A program made the position numbers and the translations under genes. Positions 34,001 to 47,085 of a DNA stretch of 64,000 bases are shown piece by piece. The notes beneath the pieces were generated by a model. It saw nothing but the letters and a program-made list of their open reading frames with translations, ran no database searches and was not told where the DNA came from. Source of the stretch: Burhinus oedicnemus (lineage: Eukaryota > Chordata > Aves > Charadriiformes > Burhinidae); NCBI GenBank assembly GCA_008921705.1, contig VFFE01006842.1, positions 327,394-391,393 of the forward strand, read 5' to 3'. Position 1 is the stretch's first letter, and each line of letters begins with the position of its first letter.

Positions 34001-35764
34001 ATAAAGAAGGTGGGGAAATTCTGAGTCCTTGTGTTCAGACCCATTGCTTTTTATTATGGATATGCTGTCAATTAGCCTTGCCCTCATCAGCATCAAAATT
34101 AACCGTGTAGTGCTAAAATGATGGAGTTGAGAAAATAATTAACATTTACCTGCTATTTTAGTGTAAGTGAAGCCAAAGACAAAAAATCATCATCAGAAAT
34201 CTTTCAGTGTAACTTGGCAAAGGTTTAGCCAGATTTGTTTCCAGAAAGCACTTCTTCTTTCAAGAAAAAAAAAAAGAAACCTGAACCAAAAAAACAAAGG
34301 GAAGAAAGGTAATCTGAATATAGCTATTTAGCTCCAGATTCCAGCCAGAGGATCCAAAGCAATTCACATTTAATCTCAGAGCACACTCGTGCCAAGTTCA
34401 AATCCTTTCCTCCTCTCTATGTTTGGCAATTTCTGTTCTAAATTTCTTTAAAATATTTGCTCTCTCACCACAAACTCTTGCCACAATGGCAGCTGTTTAG
34501 CAAATAAACTCAAAAATAAAAATGTTGTCATTGTGAAGTAAGATATATTTAATTAAATAAAATAGAGAAGGGAAGTGCTATTACAAGAACATAAAACTGT
34601 AAGGCACAAGATAAAACTAAATTACTACAGGGCTGCTCAATTCAATCTAATCCTTGAAGATAAAGATGGAGCCAGAAAATTGCATGTATTGTGAAATCAA
34701 CATAAGCCCTAAGCAAATATTAACTAGGGATATATAAACTGATTTATTATAAATACAAGTGTGAATGCTAGGATTAGTTAAGGAAATGCAAACTGAGACA
34801 CAATAAGGTGTAAAATACTCCAGTATTTCTCTAAAATACTGGCAAATGTACACAAAAATATCTGCAGTGCCCTAGACATACTTTTAGGTTACCTGATTTG
34901 ACACATTATGGATAGGAAAATACTGAACAGAGGGGGAAAAATGGTGTATTTCTTTCTAATAAATTCGTTAGAACTTAATTCATAGTGATTCCTTATGTAT
35001 TAAATAATGAGCTTTGATTTTTTTTTAAAAAAAGAATTCTTTGGCTTTTTGTTTGCTGTTTATTGTAGTTCTACTAATAAATTATTAGGAGTGCATAACA
35101 CATGTTGAAGACAGTGTTTGAAAGGCTTCCCAGTATCAAAGGACTCGGATTTTTGTATGATACAACAGAAGACTATCTAAAGCAGTTCTGCTTACATCTC
35201 CATCTTTCCTGAGAAGTCTGCAGAGTACGTATGAAAAAAGAGAAATAAGGGTCATTTGTGTCCATGATATTTACATACTGCAAATATTTATATGTGCTTA
35301 CTTTAAGCTTAGTTTTATATGTGTTTTATATGTGTTTACTTTTAAGCTTAGTTTTTACCTTTTGGAGAGGGAAAGATGCAAAGTCCTTCAGGCCTGACCC
35401 ATCTCAGTCACCAAATGCAGTCAGTGGACTTTGTATCGCATGGACCATACCGAGCCGCAAGGCAGGTTAACGCTTTTCAGACTGACCTTACTGTATCTAC
35501 AGTCAATGAGAATTTTCTGTAGTTTTCAGTGGATCTTTCCTGCCCTTATTTTTTTATTTTTTATGAACTTTTTTTTTTTTTTTTGTGGAAGGGTAAAAGC
35601 GATAAATCGGAAGCTTTAATGGTGTATCTTGGTATCTTATTTCATATTACAGAGGAACACCCGGAACTATTTTGAAAGACCGCTGCTTTGTTTTTGAAGT
35701 TCAAGCACCCAGAAATAATTGCCACAGGCCATGCACTAGGCAATGACCACAGATAAAACAGGTA
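31076..35764. other. long non-genic stretch
   Basis: About 4.7 kb. Minus-strand frames of 112, 82 and 113 codons cluster at 31156-31923 but share no recognisable family. A locally GC-richer patch lies at 33160-33270. A 38-bp-period tandem duplication sits at 35291-35357, and a T-run at 35568-35584. The block at 34050-34190 has unique, balanced sequence and could be conserved. No gene is supported. Confidence 0.5.
35291..35357. repeat. tandem duplication, about 38-bp period
   Basis: The unit tatgtgcttactttaagctt is repeated with small changes at 35329 (tatgtgtttacttttaagct). A local duplication without apparent function. Confidence 0.75.
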
Positions 35765-35829
35765 GAGGGGTGGACTAGGTGACCTTTAGAGGCCTCTTCC
35801 AACCCAAACTGTTCCATGATTCTATGATA
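35765..35829 (+). mobile_element. CR1 3'-terminal stub
   Basis: About 65 bp reading 'ggggtggactaggtgacctt', 'cctcttccaacccaaactgt' and ATGATTCTATGAT. It is the extreme 3' end of CR1 with the octamer tail; everything upstream was lost to 5' truncation. Confidence 0.85.
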
Positions 35830-38800
35830 GGTATGATTTGGGCACCACCCATTCTCTGCCTCGAATGAGGCAAAGGTTGCATGGGAGAAGATCTGTGTGT
35901 GTACCCGCGTGCAGCTGGGAATGAAGCAATCAGGCATCATGCTGGGACACATCTGTTTTACAGCTGGACTGGACCCTGTAGTTCTTCCCTGCAGACTTTC
36001 TCTGCTTCCTAAATGGAACCAATGCCAAAACCAGCCTTTTGTCATTTGTCCTCCCAAGCTCCTTCCCTCCTTGTTTGATTCCACTGTCTTGGACCCTCAG
36101 TTCTATACCGTACTGATCTTAGATTGCATACAGGCTCTGAACTGTACTGGGGGATTTTTTTCCCCCATTTGGCAGTGAAAGTTGGCAGTTGGCAGTGGGA
36201 TACTCTGTGCTCATGTGCATGTCTGAGAGCTGACCTGAGGCAGTTTGGAGTCCTCAGCTTGCTTTGGTTAAGGTTATCAAAAACCTCACACAGCCTAGAT
36301 GGGAACAGAACTGGGGTTTTCCACAGAGTCTCAGATTTTAGTGGGAGAAGGTATTATGGGGCAGTTGGATCTCTGTGGATGTGAAGGAAAATTGTGACCT
36401 GCTACTCCAAGGGACCTGAACATGAACAGAGCAGATGCGCTATTGTATTACCACAGTGGTGACACATAGGACACTTCCAGATGATACAGATATACTCAGT
36501 AGTGACTAGTGTTATTTTCTGATAGCCAGTACTTCCCATTCCAATTGAATTTCCTTCCCTAACTGGTTCTATTAACTCCTCTAAGTTTACTGCCTACATC
36601 CCAATCTTAACTGAACACATCAGCCTGGATTCCCCTTACCCAAGCACTCCAAGTTACCATGTCCTTGCTCGTTGCCAGTTGGTCTTTCCACAACCCACAG
36701 CCTCCCATATTAGTTTTGATCCTTGGGTTCCCGCTTTAAAGGTACTTCTAATTTGATGGGGCTAGTAGTGTTTCTTGGCACTCCTGTGCATCCCAGTCCA
36801 CAGAGAAGAAAACCCACTCCTGCTTTCCCACCTCTCCATCTACATTATGTGTTTCATAGGAAGGAAATATCAGGCCAGAGGGAAACTGTAGCACATTCAA
36901 GCCAGACACCTGATGGGGACAACCAAGGTTGTGACTGCCAGGTGCACAGCAGCAAGTACGTGCCCCAGGTTACTGTACCTGGCTGACAGTTCCTGAGGTT
37001 TGCTTGGGAAGTCTTGTTCCTCTTTCTCTTTTGCATTTGTTCTTTTCCTTCTTTCCCTTGTGCAGCTTTCAACATTGCTTCCTAGGCAAGGACTCTTTCC
37101 TTAGGAGCCTTTGTCTTCAACCTCTCTGCTTCTCACACCAGCTCCTAATCCAAAGGGCTCTAATTCTTCTAACCAAATTGTTCCCAAGCCCACTTTTCCT
37201 TCTCCAAATTCTGGCCTGTCTCTTTTTCCCACTGATGTTCAATGCAGTTCTCCTTGAATGAATACTCTTGGCTAGCAGTTGTCTTCACTCCTCATTTCAG
37301 CTTCCTTGCATGGCTGGCTAGTCCATCCTGTCCCTAAATCCCAGTCATCTCATTCTCTCCCTCTACCCTGCATCCTCTCCTCCCTGGTTTGAACATGCAT
37401 CCCTAGGCACTCGTAGAGCATTGGCTTGGGTGCCAGCTGAAAGGGGATTAAGGCAGTCATATTTTTCTGTTCTCGGTTTCATTTTTCAATCTTATTCAGC
37501 TTTATGCAGACATCAGAGGGAAAACCTTCATGATTTCCTGGAGACTTGAGTATTAGCCATGTCATAACATCAAGATACCTACAGTATGGAAAATTGAAAA
37601 AGAGCAAAAGTGGTCACCAAAGAAGCAATACAGCCTGTTGCTGTTATAATTGCGGAAGTCCTTTGTGATGATATGAAAACGGAGCTATTAATTTTAAAAA
37701 ATCTATCTTTTTAGTTTTGACATCTAGCTTGGGCAAATTTAGGTAGATTTTTCACAGAAATGGCAAGAAGCACATCAGATGTGAGAGACAGTCCTGCCTT
37801 GTTTCAATTTTTTTCCCTACCCCAAAGGATGATTAGCATTTCAAAAAAGGGTTGTCATGAGTGTTTTTGTGTGCAGAAAAAGTATATGTAGTTATCCTAG
37901 TCTCGTTCTCACTATTAATTTAAATTTGATTGAAAAAGCATATGCACCAAGAATAGCATAAATGATGTCAACATGATAGCTGATATTTATACAGTTACAC
38001 TGCACTAAAACCTGAGAATTTTAATGTGAAAATTTGGGCAACTTTACTTTTAATCCTGGTGTGGATTTTATGTATTCTTATTTTTCTGAATTTATTTATG
38101 ATTTAGGTGAATTCCACTTTCCACTCACAACACGTTGTCATTCTTTGCTTAGCACATCCTGAATATCATCCATGAGGTTATTCTGAAAGTTCTCACTGCA
38201 GCGCAAAACCAGGTGAAGCTCTTCAATCTTTCCTTTAGAGACTTGGATTCACCCTAGTTTAACCTACATATGATTTGCTACTCCAGGGCAAAAAAAAAAG
38301 GGAGGAGCGGGGGAAGAAAAAAAAGGAAGGACTGCTGGATGGAAAATGAGAACACTAAATGAATGGATTCTGATTTCTTCTCTGACAAAATTTTCATTTC
38401 TTTTGACTGCTGTTCCATGAGCCTGATATCCCCACGCAGTAAGCTGTTAATGTTTTTTGGGTTCTCAAGTCCACTCACACTGACACATCTTTCTTTTCCT
38501 TCCCTCTTTCCCTCTTTCCATCTGTCTGTCTGCAGATAACTTATGCATTCAAGATTTCTTACAAGGCCTCTAAATTTTTTTCCCAGTCAGTTCACAACAT
38601 GATTTTTTCATTCCACATCTCTCTGGAAGATAACCCTTTTCCATTATTATGCTTGTTATAATGAAGCTAAGGGAAAATAATTTACTCACAAAAGTTAGAA
38701 CTAACAGGTCATTTTTAGTTCAATTTTTAAACAAAAAAAAGAAACAACTGAAGAATGACAAACACCTAGGAAACTTCACAATCAAGGGACAAAATGAATG

Positions 38801-40988
38801 CTTCTATTGTTTCATTCATCTAGGAGGTTATTATATCTGCAGCTTTGATGTTACATGAGGATTACCTGGGTTGTTTTGTCCCAATTACTGAAAGCAAAGT
38901 TGAAGGACTTCAATGATGCATTAAGTCTACCAACTTTGATGTTATGCTGAACACCCCTGACTCAAATCTGATTTGTCAGAATTGGCTTAAAGTAACTGGA
39001 TACACATCAAAATACTCAGAATATAACCAGTGCAACATCAAAGCATATATTTTGATGTTATTTTCAAGACCAAATAAAACAACAATTAGAAATACTGATC
39101 GACTAGTTACTACCGGATTTTGCGACTAATTGCAGAAGCCATCTCTTTGCTTCTGTCTCACTTATTAAGCTAGATTGGTACCACCATCATCCCTTTCAAA
39201 ATACTACTAGGTAATAAGAATACTGTGAAGGAAAGATACAGGAAGAGACCTAGGCATTGTGACACAGAATACTAAGATGTCTAAAATTTAGATTTCCAGT
39301 TGTGGAAATGGAAATTATAATGCTCAGTCAAGTTCGTGGAGTGAACAGAGAAATGAGGCATCTAATTTGCATTCAAAGCAACTTGCACAGAGCAGGGTAG
39401 AATTTAAATTCTTGATTTCTTCCTCCACTTACAAGGGTATGAAACATGGATCCAGAACCCGGAAAGTTTTCCAACATCTGTGTGCTTGGGTGACATCAAG
39501 GTTTTTGTGCCTGGTGGTGGTTTTTTTCCTTTTAAAATGGTGACAGCGGTGTTTTTGCTTCTCATCCTTTGTATGGTAGGCAGTGTCCGTATTCAGAAAG
39601 TGACAGACTTACACTGTAGGCTTTCCTTGGTCTCATGGTGAATTCTGTAAGGTTGCACATTGTTTCTGTTAAATTGTCATATGCTGTGGCTTATTCAATA
39701 CCTTCTGATTTGCCTTCTGATTGCAATTAACTTTAAAACCCAAAACTATGACTGAGTAAAAAAGAAATAACTCCTTGAGTTTCTTTCTTTGAGCAACCTG
39801 TTATGCCAGAAGAAATGTTCCAACTTTCATGTACACATTCTGCTTGATTGCAGCCTTCTGTGTGATTTTTTTTTTTTCTTTTTAACTTTAGGTATTTACC
39901 GTGAATTGATTCAGTCCATCTTGTACCAAGTAATCTAAATCTTGAAAAATCTTTAGAAAATTCAAACTTGAACTGGCCAGAGCCTGGTAAATATTTTCTG
40001 AAGTATAATTTTGAAAAGAACAACAAAACCAACAAAATCAAGTTCTTAAGCTGTTTCCCCATTTTAATCAAAAGCTGGAAAATGGTAGAATTAATGAAAA
40101 TAAATTTGTAAAAATTTAATGTCTTGTGCTCATAAAAATATTTGTGTTTTGCATCAAAAAAAATTTCACTGTTTGGAGCCTTGTAATGTAATCTTTAAGA
40201 TATGTACGTACTTAAAAGAGAGTTGACTACAGATGAGGGGGATTTGCATTGCATGGAGAATTCACAATTTGTCATAGTAAATGAAAGAAAATCATGAGTA
40301 CCCTAAAATAACATTATAATATGTCTTACGTAGCCATTTTCATTTTCTAAGCACTATTCAAACACTGTTTAATAACGAGCATTTCTCTGAGAATGGGTAT
40401 TTAGAATTACAAAGACTGGCATATGGGATTAAAGCAGTTTAGTGTGGTACACTGTTTCTGATAGTGGACTACATCAGCTTCTTGAGAGAAACGTGAAGGA
40501 ATCTTCTACAAAATTATAGAAATTTTCTCTCTATGATTTTTTTAATTGTATTTAGCCTGCTCAGTTAGAATTTAGCCTTAGCCCTAAAGCATCGAGATTT
40601 TGCAAATCTTGCAAATATATTTAAGAACATGATATTCTTATAAATGCCTTCAACTGCTTCACTTTTAAAGCTCTACAAAGTGCAACTGAAGATCATTTCC
40701 CTCTGCTTGTCTAGACTTTTCCTGTGCTGTTGCATGCAAAACTAGTTGGCACACATCTGATGGATTTGCTGCTTCAAAACCAATGCTGTTGACATTGGGT
40801 CTTTCCACAGATTTCTTAGAAAAGACTAGTAATCAGATAGTAAAAAAAATTAGTTATGTCTACACTTATAATTTTGTGGCTCAGTGTTAATAACCCTGTT
40901 CTATCTTATTGTAGTATTGCTCACACTTCTGCACTGTGCTCCGTCTAGAATACAGCCTCTAAAATTAGAACTGAAGAGTAATTTACAT
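35830..40988. other. long non-genic stretch
   Basis: About 5.2 kb without a supportable gene. It is pyrimidine-rich at 37010-37260 and 37300-37390. A purine tract lies at 38288-38330. Frames 35701-36084 (minus, 127 codons, starting inside the CR1 stub's complement) and 39733-40071 (minus, 112 codons) lack recognisable domains and fit chance. Confidence 0.55.
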
Positions 40989-41210
40989 TGGAAATGTCTT
41001 CAGGAAGTCATCTAACCCAACCTCCTGCTCAAAACAAGGCTCACTTCAAAGTTAATTCTGCTTTCTCAGGACTGCATCCAACCGAGTTTTTAACATCTCT
41101 AAGGACGGAGATCCCACAGACCCTTGGGCATTTATGCCAGCGACTGACCACTCTCTCTTTGCAAATAAAAAATAAAAAAAATCTCATACCCACTCTTTGG
41201 CCTAACTCTC
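40989..41210 (-). mobile_element. CR1 LINE 3' end, minus strand
   Basis: Plus-strand text 'aagtcatctaacccaacctc', 'ctgctcaaaacaaggc', 'ccaaccgagtttttaacatc', 'tctaaggacggagatccc' and 'gcgactgaccactctc' is the complement of the CR1 ORF2 C-terminus and 3' UTR. It is moderately diverged and ends in an A-rich string. The open frames over it on either strand (40988-41230, 41041-41226) are not genes. Confidence 0.8.
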
Positions 41211-41897
41211 TGTCTCTGTCATACACATGATAGCTCTTTGATGGAAATTAACGTGGCCTAAATTCTATCTCTGTCCCCATTCCTGGTATTTCCTATTGTC
41301 TGGCTGTAGACCTTCAGAGGCACTCAGTCAATAGAAAACAGCAGGGGCCGGGCCTTCGTTGAAATGTAGGCCACCTGAATCTAGGCTTTTGACTCCGTCA
41401 TACACAGCTTCAACTTTCTACCTTTCCTCTAAATACCAAGCACTTTGTCTCCTGTCATACAAATCAGCCAGAGCCAGATTTTTCTATTCTAGCTGGGTTT
41501 GTGTGCCTTCCTCCTCGCTGGGTGCCTTCCAGTAGTGCATTAATCAATACGGTGCAGAGCTGTCTCTGGCTTTTTTTGTTGTTCTAGTCAGCTTCTCCTC
41601 AGAGGCTACTGCCTGGCCACCTCACAAGAAGCACCGCTTTTCTCAACCTTGTCCAGTCATAGGAAAATGGGAGCATCGGGAGAGAGGACAAAACTGGTTA
41701 GGGAGAGATGAGACTTTTTTATTTAAGACATCTTTTTTTTGATCTTGTGCCGTCATTTTCCATGTGAATTTCTAGTTTTGCATTATCTGCTAGAATGTCA
41801 GATCATTGTGATAGAAGCCAGATATTGAGATAGATAGATAGATACGCGTATACAGAAGTAAAGACATTTAATTGAGACCAGTAGAAAACTAATATTG
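41211..41897. other. non-genic sequence
   Basis: Unique sequence with a short GATA microsatellite at 41828-41844 and a T-run at about 41733. No gene seen. Confidence 0.6.
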
Positions 41898-42520
41898 TGG
41901 TAATATTTAAAAATGGTAAATGGGACAACCCAAGTAATTATAGGCCTGTCAGGCTGACATCGATCCTTGGTGAAATAAGGGAACATCTGATATAGGCCTT
42001 AGTAAGTAAAGAGCTGAAGGATGGAATTAATGCCAATCAACATGAGTTTATGGAAAATAGATCCTGTCAAACTAACCTGATATCTTTTTTTCAGATTACA
42101 AGCTAGTTTTTAAAGTAATGGTACTGATATACCATACTCTGCAAGTTATTTGGCTTGGTAGTGTATAACACTTTCATTAAAGAACTAAAAAGACATAGAA
42201 TGGAAGTGGCACACATTAAATGGATTGTAACCTTTGCTTACTGATGGATGACAAGATTTAACTTTAGATGCACTGTCATCCTATGGTAGAAATTTTCAGA
42301 ATATTTGTTTCTCAGCCACATGCAATTTAACACTTTTTCAGCATCTAGGAAGAAGTACAAGATTATCAGTGATGAAGTTTATGGATGATCAAAGTACAAT
42401 TTACTAGTGAGGAGCATAGTTCACTTTTCCAGTGAGAATGTGAATGTTTGATGAGCTGAACACAAATCACACCTAAGACCAACTGTGAAGTCCTACAGCT
42501 AAGAAGAAAGAGTTTACAGT
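41898..42520 (+). mobile_element. ancient CR1/L3-type LINE, reverse-transcriptase region
   Basis: The sequence at 41936 translates to NYRPVRLTSILGE, the conserved block of CR1-clade reverse transcriptase. In the same frame, after an in-frame TAG, comes ELKDGINANQHEFMENRS, then CQTNLISF, the next conserved block. The frame then breaks by shift. Farther on, 'gtggcacacattaaatggat' and 'gatgaagtttatggatgatc' (the degraded FADDT-type catalytic block region) keep the expected order. It is a dead fossil copy, much older than the avian CR1s here, and its 3' limit is uncertain. Confidence 0.75.
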
Positions 42521-42894
42521 AATATTATTTTTGTATGTTTAATGGTCAAAGGCCTTAGAGAAACAAGAAGGAAGAAATAAAATCCTTTAGTAGGCCAAAG
42601 AATGCAGTTAAAAATACGGAGTGTTTTCCTGGCTGAGTGTGCGTCTTCACTTCTCCATCTATATCATCCAGTTTAAAAAAAAAATTGTTTTTACTGTGAA
42701 CTTTTCCTTGCAAAGAATGCTGGCCGTACAAGGTTGAAGACTACCTTGGAGCACACCATCTTTGAAAAGGCTGGAAGGTTAATCAGTGGTTAATCTGTGG
42801 TTTACCAGTCTATCACAGGCTGGTTAAGTGAGTTAATCTAATTCTTAAGTATATAAACAAGAGACTCCTGTGTAGCTGTTCCAGCAGATAATTA
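42521..42894. other. non-genic sequence
   Basis: Short AT-rich interval between two LINE copies; the ancient LINE may extend into its first part. An AGTGGTTAATCTGTGGTTTA string near 42786 is a small internal repeat. Confidence 0.5.
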
Positions 42895-43498
42895 CACAGA
42901 ATCACAGAATGGTAGGGGTTGGAAGGGACCTTCAGAGATCATCTAGTCTAATCCCCTCCCCTGCCAAAGCAGGTTCACCTAGAGCAGGTTGGACAGGAAT
43001 GCATCCAGGCGGGTTTTGGATATCTCCAGAGAAGGAAAGTCCACAGCCTCTCTGGGCAGCCTGTGCCAGTGCTCTGTCACCCTCAAAGTAAAGGAGGTTT
43101 TCCTCATATTGAGATGGAATTTCCTGTGCTCCAATTTGTGCCCATTGCCCCTTGTCCTGTTGCTGGGCACCACTGAAAAGAGTCTGGCCCCATCCTCTTG
43201 ACACATGCCCTTTAGACATTTATAAGCATTGATGACATCCCCTCTCAGTCTTCTCGTCTCCAGGCTAAACAGGCCCAGGTCTCTCAGCCTTTCCTCATAA
43301 GACAGGTGCTCCATTCCCTTGATCATCTTCGTAGCCCTCTACTGTACCGTCTCCAGCAGTTCCCTGTTTTTCTTGAACTGGGGACCCCAGAACTGGACAC
43401 AGTACTCCAGATGTGGCCTCACCAGGGCAGAGTAGAGGGGGAGGATGACCTCCCTTGACCTGCTGGCCACGTTATTTTTAATGCACCCCAGGAGACTA
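42895..43498 (-). mobile_element. CR1 LINE, about 600-bp 3' part, young
   Basis: This is the longest well-preserved CR1 here. Plus-strand text starts with the complement of the tail (acagaatcacagaatggtag), then 'ggttggaagggaccttcaga'. A minus-strand frame of 115 codons (42979-43326) reads [19 protein letters not shown], then [18 protein letters not shown], the CR1 ORF2 C-terminal region. Sequence upstream of that ATG (to 43498) still matches CR1 (agaactggacacagtactcc), so the ATG is internal to ORF2 and not a gene start. 5' truncation lies near 43498. Confidence 0.95.
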
Positions 43499-46400
43499 TT
43501 GTTATGGATTGTTATTGCTTTTAAAAATGTATTGTAAGTTTAAGAAGTGCAGGAACACTTTTTGGTTGAAAAACCTAACTGAGGCTGGGTTGGCAATTTC
43601 TTAGCCAAGATTGGATGATTTTCTAAGGCATATCCCTGAGAAATTAAACAGGAGCTCACTCAGGGTAGTTCTGTACTTCCTTTCTTACCACACAGCTGCT
43701 CACAACCCCTTTCAGCCTGTCTGGAATCCCAATATCTCAAACTGTGCTTTTCCATCCTTTCCCAGGAGGTAATGTTACAGGTAACATTATTAGTAGATTT
43801 TCTCCTTCTTTTTTGACCCACTCCCCCAAATCTTTGTACCCTGATTTCCACCAAAATCATCCATGACTAGCACATTCACCCGTTCCCTCCCCAAAAGTAC
43901 ATGCTGTTTGCTAACCTTCATCAGAGTGTTGCCTCCCCCTCAGTACATCCTTCCATCCTTAGCCCAGCTCTTACCTGTAGCACCTGAAGCCCTTCACAAG
44001 CATCTCGTAACCTGACATGCCATCACTCTTGAAGCACAAACTAGTGTTCATGCAGCATGGCAGTGAATTAAATCAGGATATATTGTAATATCTGATCTTA
44101 ATAGACACTACTGCACATGTGCCACAATGCAATAAACTTTGAAGAAACCTTTTACAAAAAAAAAATAATAAAAAAATAAATTTAAAAATCTACATCTAAA
44201 GACCTGGATGACTCAATTGAGTACAGGATATTTCTATTACTTTGGCATTTCATCAATGTTTCTCTTAGGACTTGTCTGCAGTTGCAAGTTAATTCAAGTG
44301 ACGGTGGGCTGTGAATTTAAAATGAAACAGCTACTCCTGAGTAACTCCACGTACTTTCCTGCTGGAAAAACTGTGGTGTACTCTTTCTTTGGAAATCCAT
44401 CTGGAAAGTTTCCACTTTTCCATCTGAAAAACTTAAACAAGGGCATTTCAAAGTAAATGCTGACCTGTGGTGTTTTGCAGCAGTAGAATAATTTCTGAAT
44501 AATTTAATGAGTAAAAAGCACTTTTCTTTCTTCAAAGTCTAAGCCCAGGTAGGACCTACTCTGGGCCTATCCTTCCTCACTTCAGCATTATCTGCCAGCA
44601 CCACTGGAGGTTTCTTCACAGCCACTGGCTTTTTTTCAAGTTATTTTCTCATACAGTAAACAGCAAGTGCTCCAAGAGTTAACTTTCAACTATACACTAA
44701 CAGGTCCCTTTTTAACTTCTCTAGAAGCAGTTGCTATTAAGATCCAGGGACCTTCTGTTTTCCATCTTGCCTTATGCCACCTAGCCACTCATTTTCTGTT
44801 ATAAGCATATTTTCCCTAGGAGAATCCCCACTCTATTATTACACTGAGTTTTCATGTGTTTTAAGACCTCCTTTTGGGGAAACTTTCCACAGAGTAGTGA
44901 ATACTATTTTACTTCCCCTCATTTGTGTATCTGAATTTCCTCTGACTTAATTTATTCTCATGCTCGTCATCTCCATCTCCTGCGCTTCCTTGGGACTAAT
45001 TCACTTTTGAAGTTTATGGACTGGGATTAGTTCACTTTTGCTGTATATAGACTCGTTTTGAACCTATCATTTTCTTTTGTTATAATTGCCCCATGGAGCA
45101 ATTCTTCAACATGAAGTACAGAACATCAGTGTGTGTCAGATATCAGCCTTTCATAACTAATAGTAAAATTGCATAAATTGTGCTTAAGTATTATAATTGT
45201 GCCCAAAGGCCAAAGAGATAAAAAACAGTTTGCTGTTGTGTAAATGGATAGATAATAATTGCGTATGTTCTAGAGGTCTTACAATCAAAAAATTTTTTTT
45301 TGCCTTTTAACTTAATCGGAAATAATGAAGATTTATCACTTTTAACATCAAAATCCCAGACTGGGATCTGTTTTCTCCATCCCAGTTCCTGTCCTATATT
45401 CTTGTCTGGTTACTCAATCCACCTGTGAAATAGTAGGTAGAAATACTGTTTTAATCAGCCATTTTAGGGCACACTAAAGAATACTTCTGACTGGGAATGA
45501 TAACGACTGTCAGATTCAAATATCTATTACCTGCTACAGAGCAACGAGGCTGATGAAGTTTGTGCAGGTACTGCAGATGTGTTTGAGATTATCCAAACTC
45601 AGTTGAGTGAAAGTCTATGGGTGATTTGCCCTCTTAAGCAGAGAAGTGTTCTTTGCCTTTCCTGTGTTTAAGGACCCTTCAGAACTGAATTAGCACCTAT
45701 ATTTTGGGTTGAATTAATTGTAATATTTTTAGTAACATTATTTCTTTGTTATCCATCCAATATTGTAGGAGATATTATGATCATAAGAACTTTTACCTAG
45801 GAAGGTGAACTTCACAGTTCAGTAGTAGCCAACATCTAAAGTTTTAAAGGTAATTGCCTCTTTTTTGGTGTGTTCTTTCAATGTCCTTTCTATCTAGAGA
45901 GACTACATCCTAAAAGATGCCATACCGGCCAGAGCAAAAGTCTGTCTATCCTTGTACCTACTAACAGTGAGAATAAAGGTATAAGAAACAAAGGATATAG
46001 TTTTCATAATAATGCGTACTTTTAATCAGTAATTTAGAGGCTTCCTGAACTGAAGCTGTGTTTGGATCATGATGTTTAACAGTCACTAATATACGGACTA
46101 GACACTATTTTGTTAACTCTGGGCTCCATAACATCCTCTGACAGTGAGCTCCCCAGCTTTGCTGTTTGGTGGTTCCATTGGGTGCCTCCTACTTCTTGTC
46201 TTCTGAACAACATTGACTGTTTGTTCCTTATTCACCTTCTCCACCCGACTTTTCATTTCATAGAGCTCTACAGTAGCTTGTTGAAGATTTCTAGAGTTTT
46301 AGTACCTTCTTGCGTAAATATTCATTTATGTCTTTGATGCACCTTTTGAGATGGAGGAACAAAACTACTTTCTGGACACAGCCCTGATATGACGGAGGAC

Positions 46401-46639
46401 TGGGGGATGAAGTCTCCCTCCTGTGGTGGGTTATGTGATGAGGTTACCTCATCCGTACTGAGCTCACACTTAGTCTGCACCATGTTGCCACTTGCCTCTT
46501 GCTAAGAAGACCGGCAGCTGTCTGCTAAGGACAGCTGGGTCCACAACGCTGTGTGGGATCTGGAATCAGAAAACAGGGTTGTGACAGGGGCAAAACCCTG
46601 TTGCGGCCTCTGAAGCTGAGGATCCTAGTCAAAATGTGA
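43499..46639. other. non-genic sequence
   Basis: About 3.1 kb. An A-rich low-complexity string lies at 44154-44188, and a 31-bp tandem duplication at 44992-45053. The 46340-46640 part is GC-richer and has no recognised family. No gene is supported. Confidence 0.55.
44992..45053. repeat. 31-bp tandem duplication
   Basis: Two adjacent 31-bp copies, gggactaattcacttttg... and gggattagttcacttttg..., with several mismatches between them. Confidence 0.75.
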
Positions 46640-47085
46640 AAGTGCCACGAATTTATATAGTGGCATAACAATATTTTTTATTTGCTGTTCCATTATTGAC
46701 AATCCTCAGTACCCTGCTTGGCCTTTATTTTGGATGACTTATTGTACAATGAGTTAATGTTGTCATGGAATCTTCCATAATTACCCATGTGAAGCAACAG
46801 TTAGGTCTAAAGGAACTATTACCATACAGGAAAAAGAGATCATTAAGGGCCTACCATTGTGTGTGCAGGTTATTTTTTTCTCTCTGTGCACTGCCTTCTA
46901 CTTACTAATACTGAATTTTAGCAGCTGTTTTCATCCAGTCACCCAGTGTGACGAACTTCCTCCACAGCTCTTCATTGTCAGCTCCAGATTGACTCTCCTG
47001 GATACTTTTGTAATATCTGTGAATTTTCACATGTCACAACTTTTTCTCATTTACTAAACACTGGTGAACAAGTTGAACCACAGCA
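46640..47085 (-). mobile_element. ancient CR1/L3-type LINE fragment
   Basis: Plus-strand blocks 'acgaatttatatagtggcat', 'accctgcttggcctttattt', 'catccagtcacccagtgtga' and 'cagctcttcattgtcagctc' appear in the same order as in the 25.2-26.7 kb relic, so both derive from the same ORF2 region of related elements. The plus-strand frame at 46857-47057 is a shadow. No minus-strand frame is intact. Confidence 0.7.

Noticed and set aside
42979..43326. 115-codon minus-strand frame as a gene
   Set aside because: It is the ORF2 C-terminal section of a 5'-truncated CR1; homology continues upstream of the ATG, so the start is internal.
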